NCBI RefSeq assembly: GCF_002015085.1
Contig: NZ_MUXW01000002.1
Location: forward strand, 12,759 to 76,758
Direction of reading: 5' to 3'
Source of the DNA: Glaesserella parasuis
GTDB lineage: Bacteria; Pseudomonadota; Gammaproteobacteria; Enterobacterales; Pasteurellaceae
Length of the DNA stretch: 64,000 bases
Every line of letters starts with the position of its first letter. Positions within the stretch are counted from its first letter, which is position 1. A program made the translations under genes and the position numbers. The notes under the pieces were generated by a model. That model was not told where the DNA came from, made no database searches, and saw only the letters and a program-made list of their open reading frames with translations. Below, in pieces: positions 22,712-31,872 of this stretch.

Positions 22712-23302
22712 TTATTTCTCTGAAGAGAAACCCGATTTCACCCCGTGCATATTTGGCAACTGGTGAGCAATCCCTTTATGGCAGTCAATACAAGTTTTAC
22801 CTTCTTGTTCAGCCATTGCGTGCATTTTTGCCGCCACATTTTTTTGCTGAGTGAAGTCCATATCGCTGAAGTTATGGCAGTTACGGCACTCTTGTGAATT
22901 GTTGGCTTTCATTCTTGCCCATTCACGTTGAGCCATTTCTAAGCGGTGTGCTTCAAATTTCTCTTTGGTGTCCACTTTGCCTGTCAGGTGAGCAAAAACT
23001 TCACGAGATGCGACAATTTTGCGTGTCCATTTCGGAATAAATTCGTGCGGTAAGTGGCAATCTGCACAGTCCGCTTTAACACCACTGCGGTTTGAGTAGT
23101 GAGCAGATGCTCGATACTCAGGAACAACATCATTCATATGACAGCTTGAACAAAACTCTTCTGTATTAGTGTGCTCTAATGCTGTGTTAAATCCACCCCA
23201 GAATAAAATACCGCCGATCGCAGAAACGACAATGAGAAAACCGATGCCGATTTTGCTTGGCGTTTTAAACCACGTCCAAAATTTTTTGATGAGCTTAAAC
23301 AT
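22712..23302 (-). CDS. napC: Tetrahaem c-type cytochrome NapC
   Basis: 196 residues. One N-terminal membrane anchor (residues about 17-36) and four CxxCH haem sites at 51-55 (CSSCH), 79-83 (CADCH), 139-143 (CRNCH) and 171-175 (CIDCH). NapC oxidises menaquinol at the outer face of the inner membrane and hands electrons to NapB/NapA. Last gene of the nap operon; its start overlaps the napB stop by one base. Normal length. Confidence 0.93.
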   Translation of the reverse strand: MFKLIKKFWTWFKTPSKIGIGFLIVVSAIGGILFWGGFNTALEHTNTEEFCSSCHMNDVVPEYRASAHYSNRSGVKADCADCHLPHEFIPKWTRKIVASREVFAHLTGKVDTKEKFEAHRLEMAQREWARMKANNSQECRNCHNFSDMDFTQQKNVAAKMHAMAEQEGKTCIDCHKGIAHQLPNMHGVKSGFSSEK

Positions 23303-23730
23303 TATTTACCCCCAAATGCTTTGGTCGGTTCAAATTGGTTTTCGATAATTGGATCAACATTTGCTTGTGGAACGTGGCATTGTAAGCAGAAATAACGACG
23401 TGGTGATGTGTCACCAGTCACATTGCCGTTACGATCCATAAAGTGTGTTGGGCTAATGCGGGGTGCACCTGTGGTACGATAGTTCTCTACGCCGTGACAG
23501 TTTAAACATTGGTTGGTGTTTTTGGTCACTTGGTAGCCTTTAATGCTATGTGGGATCATTGGGGGTTGGTTCACATAGCTAAGCGGTAACTTTCCTTCAT
23601 CTTTTGGCATATTGTGGAAAGCAGGTTCAATCGCTTCAACACCTTTATCTGCACTTGACGGGACTTTTTCTACATTCGCAAAAGCCACACCTGTTACTGC
23701 GATTAATAATAGGGCGAGATATTTTTTCAT
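23302..23730 (-). CDS. napB: Dihaem cytochrome NapB, small subunit of periplasmic nitrate reductase
   Basis: 142 residues. Signal peptide (MKKYLALLLIAVTGVAFA) and two haem sites, CLNCH (75-79) and CLQCH (115-119). 'APRISPTHFMDRNG' between them provides the distal haem ligand region typical of NapB. It passes electrons from NapC to NapA in the periplasm. Overlaps napH by 4 bp. Confidence 0.93.
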   Translation of the reverse strand: MKKYLALLLIAVTGVAFANVEKVPSSADKGVEAIEPAFHNMPKDEGKLPLSYVNQPPMIPHSIKGYQVTKNTNQCLNCHGVENYRTTGAPRISPTHFMDRNGNVTGDTSPRRYFCLQCHVPQANVDPIIENQFEPTKAFGGK

Positions 23731-24596
23731 TTTTCACTCCGTTCACGTTCAAAACGTGTTGTAAAACTAAATACATTTTCTGCACAGACATCAACGCAAC
23801 GTCCGCAACTAATACAATCTTTCGATAACACTATTTGGCTATCTTCGGGTTTACCATTTAAGGGTAAGCGTAGTACCTGTGGTTCAGGGCAAACGTGGAA
23901 ACAATCCATACAGCGATCGCATTTCGCACGATCAACAACCCTTACTCGTACAATGCTTTTTGCACCGATTAAACCGTAGGCTGCTCCGATTGGACAGAGA
24001 TGTCCGCACCAACCGTGTTCCACAATCAATAAATCAAATAAGAAAACCGCTAACACTAACCAAAGCGTTGCACCAAGACCAAAGACGAACACTCGACCAA
24101 GTGCTGCAACGGGGTTGATCCATTCCCATAATAATGTGCCAGAAATGGCTGATCCGACTAAGATCATTGCTAAAATACCGTAACGTAATGAACGGGGTAA
24201 TTTAGCGGATTGACGGATCCCAAGTTTTCGTCGTAGCCAAGCGGCACAGTCTGTGACGATATTGACAGGGCAAATCCAGCCACAGAATACCTTGCTTGCG
24301 AGTAACGCATATATTGCCACGATGATCGCTGCACCCAGTAAGGTTTTCCATTCAGGCAAATAGCCTGTTGCAAGACTTTCTGCGGTAATCAGTGGATCGG
24401 TTAAAGGGATAAGGTCAAACAGCATACTTGAGCTGTAATTCCCTTTTAAGATCCATACATTCCACATCGGACCGCTTAAGAACATTAACACTACACTGAG
24501 CTGGCTTAATCGGCGTAAAATCAAAAAGCGATAAGCACGCCACCAACCTAATTTTTGTCGGGCTTCAAGCCCTGCATCTTTCGGGGAATTTGCCAT
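23727..24596 (-). CDS. napH: Membrane ferredoxin-type quinol oxidase component NapH
   Basis: 289 residues. Four transmembrane helices in the first ~200 residues, the CxxxCP motif 'FCGWICPVN', then two 4Fe-4S clusters near the C-terminus ('CDRCMDCFHVCPEP' and 'CISCGRCVDVCAEN'). With NapG it forms a quinol-oxidising route that supplies NapA. Abuts napG by one base. Confidence 0.92.
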   Translation of the reverse strand: MANSPKDAGLEARQKLGWWRAYRFLILRRLSQLSVVLMFLSGPMWNVWILKGNYSSSMLFDLIPLTDPLITAESLATGYLPEWKTLLGAAIIVAIYALLASKVFCGWICPVNIVTDCAAWLRRKLGIRQSAKLPRSLRYGILAMILVGSAISGTLLWEWINPVAALGRVFVFGLGATLWLVLAVFLFDLLIVEHGWCGHLCPIGAAYGLIGAKSIVRVRVVDRAKCDRCMDCFHVCPEPQVLRLPLNGKPEDSQIVLSKDCISCGRCVDVCAENVFSFTTRFERERSEK

Positions 24597-25354
24597 TATT
24601 TCACCCCTTCTGGCATTCGTGTTGGTAAGGAAATAATGCCTTCTGGGTTGGTTTCATCAAGCAGAGAATGCCCTGCTTTCTGTTTTTCTTCCCAACCAAG
24701 TCGGTAATGTTTGCCTAACATTCCTTTTGCCAACGACATTGGCAATACTTTGATTGCGGCTTCTTCTAACACACAGGCTTCTTCACACTTACCACACCCT
24801 GTACACGCATCGGAATGTACCGTTGGGATAAACATTGCGTGTTTACCAGTACGATCGTTGCGTTGCATTTCAAGGGTGATCGCCTTGTCAATTAACGGGC
24901 AAACCCGATAACACACATCACAACGTAAACCTTGCCAGTTCAAACAGGTTTCGTGATCAAGCAGAACGGATAAACCCATTCGAGCATCATCAATATTCGT
25001 TAAATTTGGATCTAACGCACCGCTTGGGCAAGCCTTAACACAAGGAATATCAGGACACATTTCGCACGGTTTATCACGAGCGATAAAGTAAGGTGTTCCT
25101 GCTTCCATTGGCGATAGTAATGAAGCCAAATGCAACATATCGTAAGGGCAAGCCTGTACACATTGTCCACAGCGAACACAAGCGGCAGTGAAATCTTTGT
25201 CATCGGCTAATGCACCTGGTGGACGCAGTGCCACGCCTTGTCGAGCAAGGCTTTGGTTTTGTTGTAAGGCTAAGATGATCCCCACACCACAAACACCGCC
25301 TGCCGTGCGTGTCGCATTTTTTAAAAATTGGCGACGATTTGGATCGAGTTTCAA
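24596..25354 (-). CDS. napG: Periplasmic ferredoxin-type protein NapG
   Basis: 252 residues. The N-terminus 'NRRQFLKNA' is a twin-arginine export signal. Four cysteine clusters follow: 'CVRCGQCVQACPYD', 'CEMCPDIPCVKACPSG', 'CDVCYRVCP' and 'CTGCGKCEEACVLEE', consistent with four 4Fe-4S centres. It relays electrons from NapH towards NapC/NapA. Separated from napA by 92 bp containing a hairpin, unlike the tight joins elsewhere in the operon. Confidence 0.92.
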   Translation of the reverse strand: MKLDPNRRQFLKNATRTAGGVCGVGIILALQQNQSLARQGVALRPPGALADDKDFTAACVRCGQCVQACPYDMLHLASLLSPMEAGTPYFIARDKPCEMCPDIPCVKACPSGALDPNLTNIDDARMGLSVLLDHETCLNWQGLRCDVCYRVCPLIDKAITLEMQRNDRTGKHAMFIPTVHSDACTGCGKCEEACVLEEAAIKVLPMSLAKGMLGKHYRLGWEEKQKAGHSLLDETNPEGIISLPTRMPEGVK

Positions 25355-25415
25355 TGCCTGTTCCTTATTTGCAAATTGTTGCTCAAATCTAACCGCTTAC
25401 GGGGTATCTGATATT

Positions 25416-25437
25416 CTTCCCCCATTTATGGGGGAAG
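25416..25437. repeat. Hairpin in the napA-napG gap
   Basis: CTTCCCCC (25416-25423) pairs with GGGGGAAG (25430-25437) over ATTTAT. Of the same general C-rich hairpin class as those at 2246 and 45017. It could stabilise the upstream napA mRNA or damp expression of napGHBC. Confidence 0.55.
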
Positions 25438-25446
25438 TGTTCTTGG

Positions 25447-27930
25447 CTAAGCCTTCACAACCTTAACCGCACATTTTTTGAAGTCGGTTTCTTTTGAGAT
25501 TGGGTCGGTTGCATCTAAGGTTAATTTATTGGCTAACTGACCTGCATCGAAGAAGGTGGTGTAAATTAAGCCTTCAGGCACTTTGTTACGACCACGGGTA
25601 TCTAAATGCGAGATCATCTCACCACGGCGTGAAATTACTTTCACTTTGTCGCCGTGACGTAAACCACGTTTTTGAGCGTCCGTTGGGTGCATCCACACTA
25701 AGTTATTCGGGAATGAACGGTGTAATTCAGGTACACGACGGGTCATTGAGCCTGAGTGCCAGTGTTCAAGTACACGCCCTGTTGATAACCATAAATCATA
25801 TTCCGCATCTGGTGCTTCTGCAGGTGGCTCATAAGGTACAGCAAGAATAATCGCTTTTTTATCTGGATAACCGTAGAAAGCAACGCCTTCGCCTGCTTTG
25901 ACATATGGGTCATAGCCTTCACGGTAACGCCATAAGGTTTCTTTGCCATCCACGACCGGCCAACGTAAACCACGTGCTTTATGATAAGTTTCAAAGTCTG
26001 CTAAATCGTGACCGTGACCACGACCGAATGCCGCATACTCTTCAAATAAACCTTTTTGTAAATAGAAGCCAAAATGGGTTGACTCATCATTGATGTAATC
26101 AGCTTTATCCGTTGGTACTTGGAATTTATCCACTTGACCATTGCGATATAACACATCGTATAGTGTTTTACCTTTATATTCAGGGTTTGCTGCTAATACT
26201 TCTGCTGGCCACATTTCATCTGTGGTGAAGTATTTAGAGAACTCCACTAATTGCCATAAGTCTGATTTCGCTTCGCCTGGTGCTTTCACTTGTTGGAACC
26301 AGAACTGAGTACGACGCTCTGCGTTACCATAAGCCCCTTCTTTTTCTACCCACATTGCTGTTGGAAGAATTAAGTCTGCAGAAAGTGCAGAAACTGTTGG
26401 GTATGGATCTGACACAACAATAAAGTTGCGTTCATCACGCCAGCCTGGCATACGCTCTTGGTTAATATTCGGACCACATTGCATATTATTGTTACACATT
26501 ACCCAGTAAGCATTGAGTTTACCGTCTTTTAATGCACGGTCTTGTGCCACAGCGTGCAAGCCTACTTTAGTTTGGATAACACCATTTGGTAACTTCCATA
26601 ATTTTTCTGCGGTTTTAACGTGTTCAGGGTTAGTCACCACTAAATCTGCTGGTAAGCGGTGAATAAAGGTTCCTACTTCACGTGCTGTACCACAGGCTGA
26701 TGGCTGACCTGTTAATGAGAAAGGTCCACAACCTGGTTTAGAAATTTTGCCTGTCAGTAAGTGAATGTTATAGATGAGATGGTTTGCCCACACACCACGA
26801 ACGTGTTGGTTAAAGCCCATTGTCCAGAATGAAACGATGTTCAGGTTTGGATCCGCATACATTTTCGCAAGGCTTTCTAACTGATCTTTTGGCACGCCCG
26901 ATAATTCGTGTGCTTTATCTAAGGTATATTCAGAAACAAGCTGTTTAAACTCTTCAAAGCTACTGTCGTGCATTTTGCCTGCAGTTTTTGCATTTTTAGC
27001 CGCTTGTTCTAATGGGTGGTTGTCACGCAGACCGTAACCGATATCCGTTTCACCACGTTTGAATTTAGTGTGTTTTTGGATAAAGTCTTGGTCAATCGCA
27101 TTGTTTTGAATCAAGTAATTTGCGATATAGTTCATAATCGCTAAATCACCTTGTGGTTTAAATACGATAGGCAAATCCGCAAGTTCAAAAGAACGGTGTT
27201 CAAAGGTAGAAAGAACCGCAACTTTTGCATCTTGTTTGGATAAACGGCGATCAGAAATACGCGACCATAAGATCGGGTGCATTTCCGCCATATTGGATCC
27301 CCAAAGCACAAATACATCGGCTTTCTCAATATCGTCATAACAACCCATCGGTTCGTCCATACCAAAGGTACGCATAAACGCAACCGCTGCTGAAGCCATA
27401 CAGTGACGTGCATTTGGATCGATATTATTTGAACGTAAACCTGCTTTAAATAGTTTAGATTTTGCTACCCCTTCAAAGATCGTTGATTGACCCGAAGTAA
27501 ACATACCCACGCCATTTGGACCTTGCTCTTTAATCGCTTTCTTGAATTTTTCCGCCATAATGGTAAATGCTTGATCCCAAGAAACAGGGGTAAATTCACC
27601 ATTTTTGTCGTACTTACCGTCTTTCATACGCAACATTGGCGATGTTAAGCGGTCTTTTCCGTACATAATTTTCGGCAGGAAGTAACCTTTAATACAGTTC
27701 AAACCACGGTTTACTTCGGCATCAGGGTCACCTTGAGAAGCAACCACACGTCCATTTTGCGTACCGACAAGCACGCTACAACCTGTACCGCAGAAACGGC
27801 AAGGTGCTTTATCCCATTTAATGCTATTGTCGTTAGCGTACACATTTTTCACAGGTAACGTAATACCTGCGGCGAGAGCTGCTGCTGCCGCTGCATTCGC
27901 TTTCATAAAATCGCGACGATTGAGTTCCAT
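25447..27930 (-). CDS. napA: Periplasmic nitrate reductase catalytic subunit NapA
   Basis: 827 residues, normal for NapA. It opens with a twin-arginine signal ('LNRRDFMKANAAAAAAL'). The 4Fe-4S cysteines are C44, C47 and C51 ('CRFCGTGC') plus C79. The molybdenum ligand cysteine is C177 in 'NARHCMASAAV'. Typical molybdopterin-binding segments follow ('FWTMGFNQHVRGVWANHLIY', 'GGQ'-type C-terminal region ending 'DFKKCAVKVVKA'). It reduces nitrate to nitrite in the periplasm using bis-MGD. It is exported folded by Tat after NapD check and relies on the mobA product for its cofactor. Confidence 0.95.
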   Translation of the reverse strand: MELNRRDFMKANAAAAAALAAGITLPVKNVYANDNSIKWDKAPCRFCGTGCSVLVGTQNGRVVASQGDPDAEVNRGLNCIKGYFLPKIMYGKDRLTSPMLRMKDGKYDKNGEFTPVSWDQAFTIMAEKFKKAIKEQGPNGVGMFTSGQSTIFEGVAKSKLFKAGLRSNNIDPNARHCMASAAVAFMRTFGMDEPMGCYDDIEKADVFVLWGSNMAEMHPILWSRISDRRLSKQDAKVAVLSTFEHRSFELADLPIVFKPQGDLAIMNYIANYLIQNNAIDQDFIQKHTKFKRGETDIGYGLRDNHPLEQAAKNAKTAGKMHDSSFEEFKQLVSEYTLDKAHELSGVPKDQLESLAKMYADPNLNIVSFWTMGFNQHVRGVWANHLIYNIHLLTGKISKPGCGPFSLTGQPSACGTAREVGTFIHRLPADLVVTNPEHVKTAEKLWKLPNGVIQTKVGLHAVAQDRALKDGKLNAYWVMCNNNMQCGPNINQERMPGWRDERNFIVVSDPYPTVSALSADLILPTAMWVEKEGAYGNAERRTQFWFQQVKAPGEAKSDLWQLVEFSKYFTTDEMWPAEVLAANPEYKGKTLYDVLYRNGQVDKFQVPTDKADYINDESTHFGFYLQKGLFEEYAAFGRGHGHDLADFETYHKARGLRWPVVDGKETLWRYREGYDPYVKAGEGVAFYGYPDKKAIILAVPYEPPAEAPDAEYDLWLSTGRVLEHWHSGSMTRRVPELHRSFPNNLVWMHPTDAQKRGLRHGDKVKVISRRGEMISHLDTRGRNKVPEGLIYTTFFDAGQLANKLTLDATDPISKETDFKKCAVKVVKA

Positions 27931-27962
27931 AAATTCCCCACAAAATAATAGGTAATACCAAA

Positions 27963-28247
27963 TTAAAGAGCTTCATCTTGGTGGCTATAAATCAGCGACA
28001 CCACGATAACCCCTTCAATATCTTTAATCATTTCCATACGATCAACCAAATCAGGTTGATAACTGGACTCCAAAACAACCACGAGTTTACTTTCTTCAAG
28101 TTTCACCCCGTGGATTTCCGTATTCGGTAACTCAGTTAAGGCTTGCTTCACCAAGTCCAACTTTTCAGGTTTCACTTGAACTACAAGACTGCAAACATAC
28201 CAGTTGTCCGCTTCGTCATAGTTCAATTTATCAGATACATTTCTCAT
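27963..28247 (-). CDS. napD: NapD chaperone for NapA export
   Basis: 94 residues, a small ferredoxin-like fold protein with 'WYVCSLVVQVKPEKLDLVKQ' at the start and 'IEGVIVVSLIYSHQDE' at the end. NapD binds the NapA Tat signal in the cytoplasm and delays export until the cofactor is inserted. It lies between napF and napA as in the Haemophilus operon. Confidence 0.88.
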   Translation of the reverse strand: MRNVSDKLNYDEADNWYVCSLVVQVKPEKLDLVKQALTELPNTEIHGVKLEESKLVVVLESSYQPDLVDRMEMIKDIEGVIVVSLIYSHQDEAL

Positions 28248-28257
28248 TATTACTCTC

Positions 28258-28325
28258 TTTTATCCCTATCCCGTTTACGGGAGAGGGAGGAGAAAGCCTT
28301 TAGGCTTTCGGAGGGAGAGGGCTTT
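28258..28325. repeat. G/A-rich dispersed repeat between napD and napF
   Basis: The segment contains 'CCCGTTTACGGG' and 'AAAGCCTTTAGGCTTT' palindromic pieces flanked by GGGAGAGGGAGGAG and GGAGGGAGAGGG. A sequence of the same build (CCCTCCCTCCGC...GCGGGGGGAG) forms the linker of the mobA-mobB fusion at 38505-38556. Confidence 0.55.
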
Positions 28326-28857
28326 GGACATTTCTCACCAAAGTGACCGCTTGTGTCGGGCAAACTGCCATACAAGCCCCACAACCATTACAACTTTCCA
28401 CATTTAATTCAGGCATTGCCACTCGCCCCACTTGTCGCTTAAAGCGAATAGCGCGGCTTTCACAACTATCTTCACAACTACGGCATTCCACACCGCTAAA
28501 CGTCATACAGCTTTGCTGAATTTCAACATAATGAAACCACGCTCGCTCATCTGTTGAACGAAACACATCGGCTTCACACGCCTTCACACACGCCTGACAA
28601 AAAGTACACTCCCCACGTCCATTCATAAAATTGACTTCAGGATAACCGCCAGCCCCTTTCACTAAAATTTGCGTTTCACACACAGCAATACACTTATCAC
28701 AATCGGTGCATTTATCAAAAAAATTTGCAAGATCAGTCCAAGGTGCTCGAACGGCTTGATGCCCTTGCTGAGCCACTTTTTCGTCCTGAAGTGATTTCAA
28801 AAAATGTCCACGCAAAAAGCTACGGCGAGGTAAAGTTGTTTCTGTAAAATTAGCCAA
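28300..28857 (-). CDS. napF: Cytoplasmic ferredoxin-type protein NapF
   Basis: 185 residues. Cysteine clusters 'CTDCDKCIAVCETQ', 'CTFCQACVKACEAD', 'CRSCEDSCESRA' and 'CNGCGACMAVCPTQ' indicate up to four FeS centres. NapF acts in the cytoplasm, probably in NapA maturation. The C-terminus (NVQSPLPPKA) is encoded by part of a G/C-rich dispersed repeat at 28258-28340, so the natural stop may have been replaced by repeat sequence. First gene of the operon. Confidence 0.9.
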   Translation of the reverse strand: MANFTETTLPRRSFLRGHFLKSLQDEKVAQQGHQAVRAPWTDLANFFDKCTDCDKCIAVCETQILVKGAGGYPEVNFMNGRGECTFCQACVKACEADVFRSTDERAWFHYVEIQQSCMTFSGVECRSCEDSCESRAIRFKRQVGRVAMPELNVESCNGCGACMAVCPTQAVTLVRNVQSPLPPKA

Positions 28858-28952
28858 AAATAGTTTACTAAATGGATAGGTTATTTATGTTAATGATTGT
28901 AACATTTATAAAACATAAAAAATGCAAACAAAATACATTTTATGAATGTTAT

Positions 28953-28966
28953 TTGACAATAATCAA
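28953..28966. promoter_or_regulatory. Candidate FNR site upstream of napF
   Basis: TTGACAATAATCAA differs from the FNR consensus TTGAT-N4-ATCAA at one position. It lies about 95 bp before napF in the 171-bp gap between napF and rpmJ. Anaerobic activation by FNR is known for nap operons; this assignment is from the motif only. Confidence 0.55.
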
Positions 28967-28972
28967 TAAAAA

Positions 28973-29002
28973 AGCGGTGAAAATGATTTAATTCTCACCG
29001 CT
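28973..29002. terminator. Terminator after rpmJ
   Basis: AGCGGTGA (28973-28980) pairs with TCACCGCT (28995-29002) with A/T-rich flanks. It is placed 26 bp after the rpmJ stop, read on the minus strand. Confidence 0.65.
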
Positions 29003-29028
29003 ATATATTTGATTTTATAATGCTTTTC

Positions 29029-29154
29029 TTAACGCTGTCTTGCCTTAAAGCGAGGGTTCGTTTTACAAATCACATATAATTTGCCCTTACGACGAACCAC
29101 TTGGCAATCTGGGTGGCGTGATTTCGCTGATTTAAGCGAATTTAAAATTTTCAT
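29029..29154 (-). CDS. rpmJ: 50S ribosomal protein L36, type B
   Basis: 41 residues: MKILNSLKSAKSRHPDCQVV... then RKGKLYVICKTNPRFKAR, the L36 family signature with the short insert of the type B (YkgO-like) paralogue. It is a component of the large ribosomal subunit. It follows the L31 type B gene by 18 bp, a pairing common in gamma-proteobacteria. Too short for a usual ORF cut-off but unmistakable. Confidence 0.93.
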   Translation of the reverse strand: MKILNSLKSAKSRHPDCQVVRRKGKLYVICKTNPRFKARQR

Positions 29155-29172
29155 TTTGTCCCCTTTTATTTC

Positions 29173-29439
29173 TTATTTTTTCGTTAAGCTCGAAATGCCT
29201 TTAAAGCGTTCATTGAATTTGCTTGCACGTCCTTCAGTATTTGCTTCACGGCGTTTACCCGTATAAACAGGGTGAGAAGCAGAAGACGTATCTAACGGAT
29301 AAAGTGGATACTCTTTACCATCTTCCCACACCATTGTTTTATTTGTTGCCGCACAAGAGCGGATAATCCAGCCTTGTTGCACACTGCCGTCGTAAAATAA
29401 CACTTCACGATAATTTTCAGGGTGAATCCCTTTTTTCAT
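29173..29439 (-). CDS. rpmE2: 50S ribosomal protein L31, type B
   Basis: 88 residues: MKKGIHPENYREVLFYDGSV..., with 'TSSASHPVYTGKRR' and 'EGRASKFNERFKG' near the end, all typical of L31. The zinc-binding cysteine pairs of the A type are absent, so this is the zinc-independent type B. In many relatives the L31B-L36B pair is derepressed by Zur on zinc starvation. I see no clear Zur box here. Confidence 0.92.
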   Translation of the reverse strand: MKKGIHPENYREVLFYDGSVQQGWIIRSCAATNKTMVWEDGKEYPLYPLDTSSASHPVYTGKRREANTEGRASKFNERFKGISSLTKK

Positions 29440-29652
29440 ATATTCTCCTAGTCAAAAACTCAGACTTAAAACCATAAATTAAATATGGGATTATTTTGCC
29501 TGAAGCAAAATAAAAAAGCTATAATTTTTTTATGGTCTTTGTCACTTTTTTCAACTTAAACACAAGGAAATAACGAAATTGCGAACTGGATCTAAGTTTC
29601 TTAGCAATAAATATGCTAGGCTATTGCTATTTTGTAAGTAGGAGATCAGACA

Positions 29653-30327
29653 ATGGCAAAACAACCTTATCTCATCGCCCCATCTATCTTATCTGCGGAT
29701 CTTGCTCGTTTAGGCGATGATGTTGCAGACGTATTAAAAGCAGGGGCGGATTTAATTCATTTTGATGTAATGGACAACCACTATGTGCCGAATTTAACGT
29801 TCGGTCCTGCAATTTGCAAAGCCTTACGGGATTACGGCATTACTTGCCCGATTGATGTACATTTAATGGCAAAACCCGTTGATCGCTTAATCCCTGATTT
29901 TGCAAAAGCAGGGGCAGACATCATCACCTTCCACCCAGAAGCAACAGAGCATATTGACCGCTCGTTACAACTTATCCGTGAACACGGTTGCAAATCAGGC
30001 TTAGTATTTAACCCTGCAACGTCGTTAAGCTACTTAGACTATGTAATGGATAAAGTCGATGTGATTTTATTAATGTCCGTTAATCCAGGTTTTGGCGGAC
30101 AAGCATTCTTACCATCTACCTTGAATAAATTGCGTGAAGCTCGCCGCAGAATTGATGCCAGTGGATTTAACATTCGCTTGGAAGTTGATGGCGGTGTGAA
30201 AGTCAATAATATTGCTGAAATTGCAGAAGCAGGAGCTGATATGTTTGTTGCAGGCTCTGCAATTTTCGATCAACCAGATTATAAAGCTGTGATTGATCAG
30301 ATGAGAGCGGAGTTGGCTGTAAAATAA
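29653..30327 (+). CDS. rpe: Ribulose-phosphate 3-epimerase
   Basis: 224 residues, a TIM barrel. 'IAPSILSADLARLGDD' at the N-terminus, 'LIHFDVMDNHYVPNLTFGP' with the metal-binding His/Asp, 'LMSVNPGFGGQAFLP' and 'LEVDGGVKVNNI' are the classic signatures. It interconverts ribulose-5-P and xylulose-5-P, linking the gluconate (6-phosphogluconate) and L-xylulose routes encoded nearby to the pentose-phosphate pathway. Ribosome site TAGGAGATC. Confidence 0.94.
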   Translation: MAKQPYLIAPSILSADLARLGDDVADVLKAGADLIHFDVMDNHYVPNLTFGPAICKALRDYGITCPIDVHLMAKPVDRLIPDFAKAGADIITFHPEATEHIDRSLQLIREHGCKSGLVFNPATSLSYLDYVMDKVDVILLMSVNPGFGGQAFLPSTLNKLREARRRIDASGFNIRLEVDGGVKVNNIAEIAEAGADMFVAGSAIFDQPDYKAVIDQMRAELAVK

Positions 30328-30341
30328 TACTGTAAAATATC

Positions 30342-30395
30342 TAAGAGGTTAACCAGATTAAAACTATTTATTATATCTATCAGGTTAACCCCTTA
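30342..30395. terminator. Inverted repeat between rpe and the sulfatase gene
   Basis: TAAGAGGTTAACC (30342-30354) pairs at 12 of 13 positions with GGTTAACCCCTTA (30383-30395) over an A/T-rich loop. Convergent genes end on both sides, so it probably serves as a shared terminator. Confidence 0.6.
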
Positions 30396-30401
30396 ATGCC
30401 C

Positions 30402-31850
30402 TTAAATTTCATCAATAATCCGATACACCCAATTCTCAAGCGGGTCGTTCAGACGTTTCATTTCCAAACGCATCTCTTCGAGCATCTCTTTTTTGATTTC
30501 CTTATAGGTATCATCATAGAAAAGGTTGTGCATTTCTTCAGGATCTTTACGGACATCATAGAGTTCGCAGAGGTCGGTGGCGTTGAATACCAATTTGTAG
30601 TCTTTACGTCGCCACATACGCTGTTCAAAGTAAACAAAGTGTCCTGCAAGTTGGCAGAGCAAGCCTTTGCGGTCGTTCTCTTTGTTTTCTCTGGTGATTG
30701 GTAAAATGGTTTCCCCTTGGAACTCTGGCGGTACTTCTTGCCCAGCCACATCATAGACCGTTGAGGTTAGGTCGTGAAGATAGACGAGGTTGTCATCAAC
30801 TTCATTGACACGGTTAGATTGTGGGTCTTTGATGATCAGTGGGACGTTGTAGGTGGTTTCAAACATAAACTCACCTTTTTCAATCATACGATGTGCCCCC
30901 ATTGCATCGCCGTGATCTGCTGTGGCGACAAGGAAGGTGTTTTCGTATAAGCCGTTTTCTTCCAAGAAGGTAAACAGCTCACCGATGGCATCATCTATTA
31001 AGGTAATGTAGCCCCAGAATTTCGTGATCACTTCTTTCCAACGTTCTTCGCTGGCTTCCCACATTCCCCACATTTTTGAGATGGTGCGGAAATGCCCTGG
31101 TTTACCTTCAAGCGGTTTGAAGAAACTTTCATCTAGCACAACGTCTTTTGGATCGTACATTGAGTAATAAGGCTCAGGCACAATGCAAGGGGTGTGTGGT
31201 CCCCAGAAGTTGATCCAAGTGAAGAACGGTTTACCTTCAGCCAGCGATTCGCGGATATATTTTTTCGCTTCGTCAATGATGAAGTATTCAATGGTTTCTT
31301 CTTTTGTGCCAGAGAGCAAACCACATAACTCTTGTACGCGTAAATGAGGGTTATCGCCAAAGTAAGCTCGGCTGACTTCAGGGATTTCATAGCCTTTTTC
31401 TTCTAGCCATTCACGATAACGGTTAGAGTGTGTCGGCGGTTGGTTGAACACCAAATTTTTATAGACTTGGCTACCTGGGTAACCGTATCCGTCAAAATTG
31501 TGTCCTTTAATCCCGTAATCTTCAGGAACAGATTTTGTGCCGACGTGCCATTTTCCTACGACATAAGAGTTGTATCCTTCTAAGTTACAGATATTCGGTG
31601 CCTGTTGGCTGATTTCCCCTGTGCCACCTTTTTCGCCGTTCTTAATAATACCGTGACTAGATGGCATTAAGCCGGTAAACAATGATGTTCGAGCAGGTCC
31701 ACACACAGAAGCAGGCGTAAAGGCATTATTGAAACGAATACCGTCTGCTGCAAGTCTGTCAAGGTTAGGGGTTTTGACAATTTGGTGTCCGTAAGGACCA
31801 AGCATATCTTTGCGGACTTGGTCTAAAAGAATGTAAACGATGTTGTTCAT
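30402..31850 (-). CDS. Sulfatase (YidJ-like, formylglycine-dependent)
   Basis: 482 residues, cytoplasmic (no signal peptide). The sulfatase core begins 'IVYILLDQVRKDMLGPYG'. The active-site motif 'SVCGPARTSLFTG' has Cys50 and Arg54 (C-x-P/A-x-R type, requiring oxidation to formylglycine). 'VVGKWHVG' and 'LVATADHGDAMGAHRM' supply further metal ligands. It is the downstream partner of an SSS symporter in the same orientation, as in E. coli yidJ-yidK. The likely role is desulfation of an imported sulfated sugar or related compound; the substrate is unknown. A maturation enzyme is not seen in the window. Confidence 0.85.
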   Translation of the reverse strand: MNNIVYILLDQVRKDMLGPYGHQIVKTPNLDRLAADGIRFNNAFTPASVCGPARTSLFTGLMPSSHGIIKNGEKGGTGEISQQAPNICNLEGYNSYVVGKWHVGTKSVPEDYGIKGHNFDGYGYPGSQVYKNLVFNQPPTHSNRYREWLEEKGYEIPEVSRAYFGDNPHLRVQELCGLLSGTKEETIEYFIIDEAKKYIRESLAEGKPFFTWINFWGPHTPCIVPEPYYSMYDPKDVVLDESFFKPLEGKPGHFRTISKMWGMWEASEERWKEVITKFWGYITLIDDAIGELFTFLEENGLYENTFLVATADHGDAMGAHRMIEKGEFMFETTYNVPLIIKDPQSNRVNEVDDNLVYLHDLTSTVYDVAGQEVPPEFQGETILPITRENKENDRKGLLCQLAGHFVYFEQRMWRRKDYKLVFNATDLCELYDVRKDPEEMHNLFYDDTYKEIKKEMLEEMRLEMKRLNDPLENWVYRIIDEI

Positions 31851-31872
31851 AATGCTATTCCATTATTTTAGG

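Noticed and set aside
29440..29530. Zur box before the L31/L36 type B genes
   Set aside because: I looked for a palindromic zinc-regulator site and saw only A/T-rich sequence without convincing symmetry.
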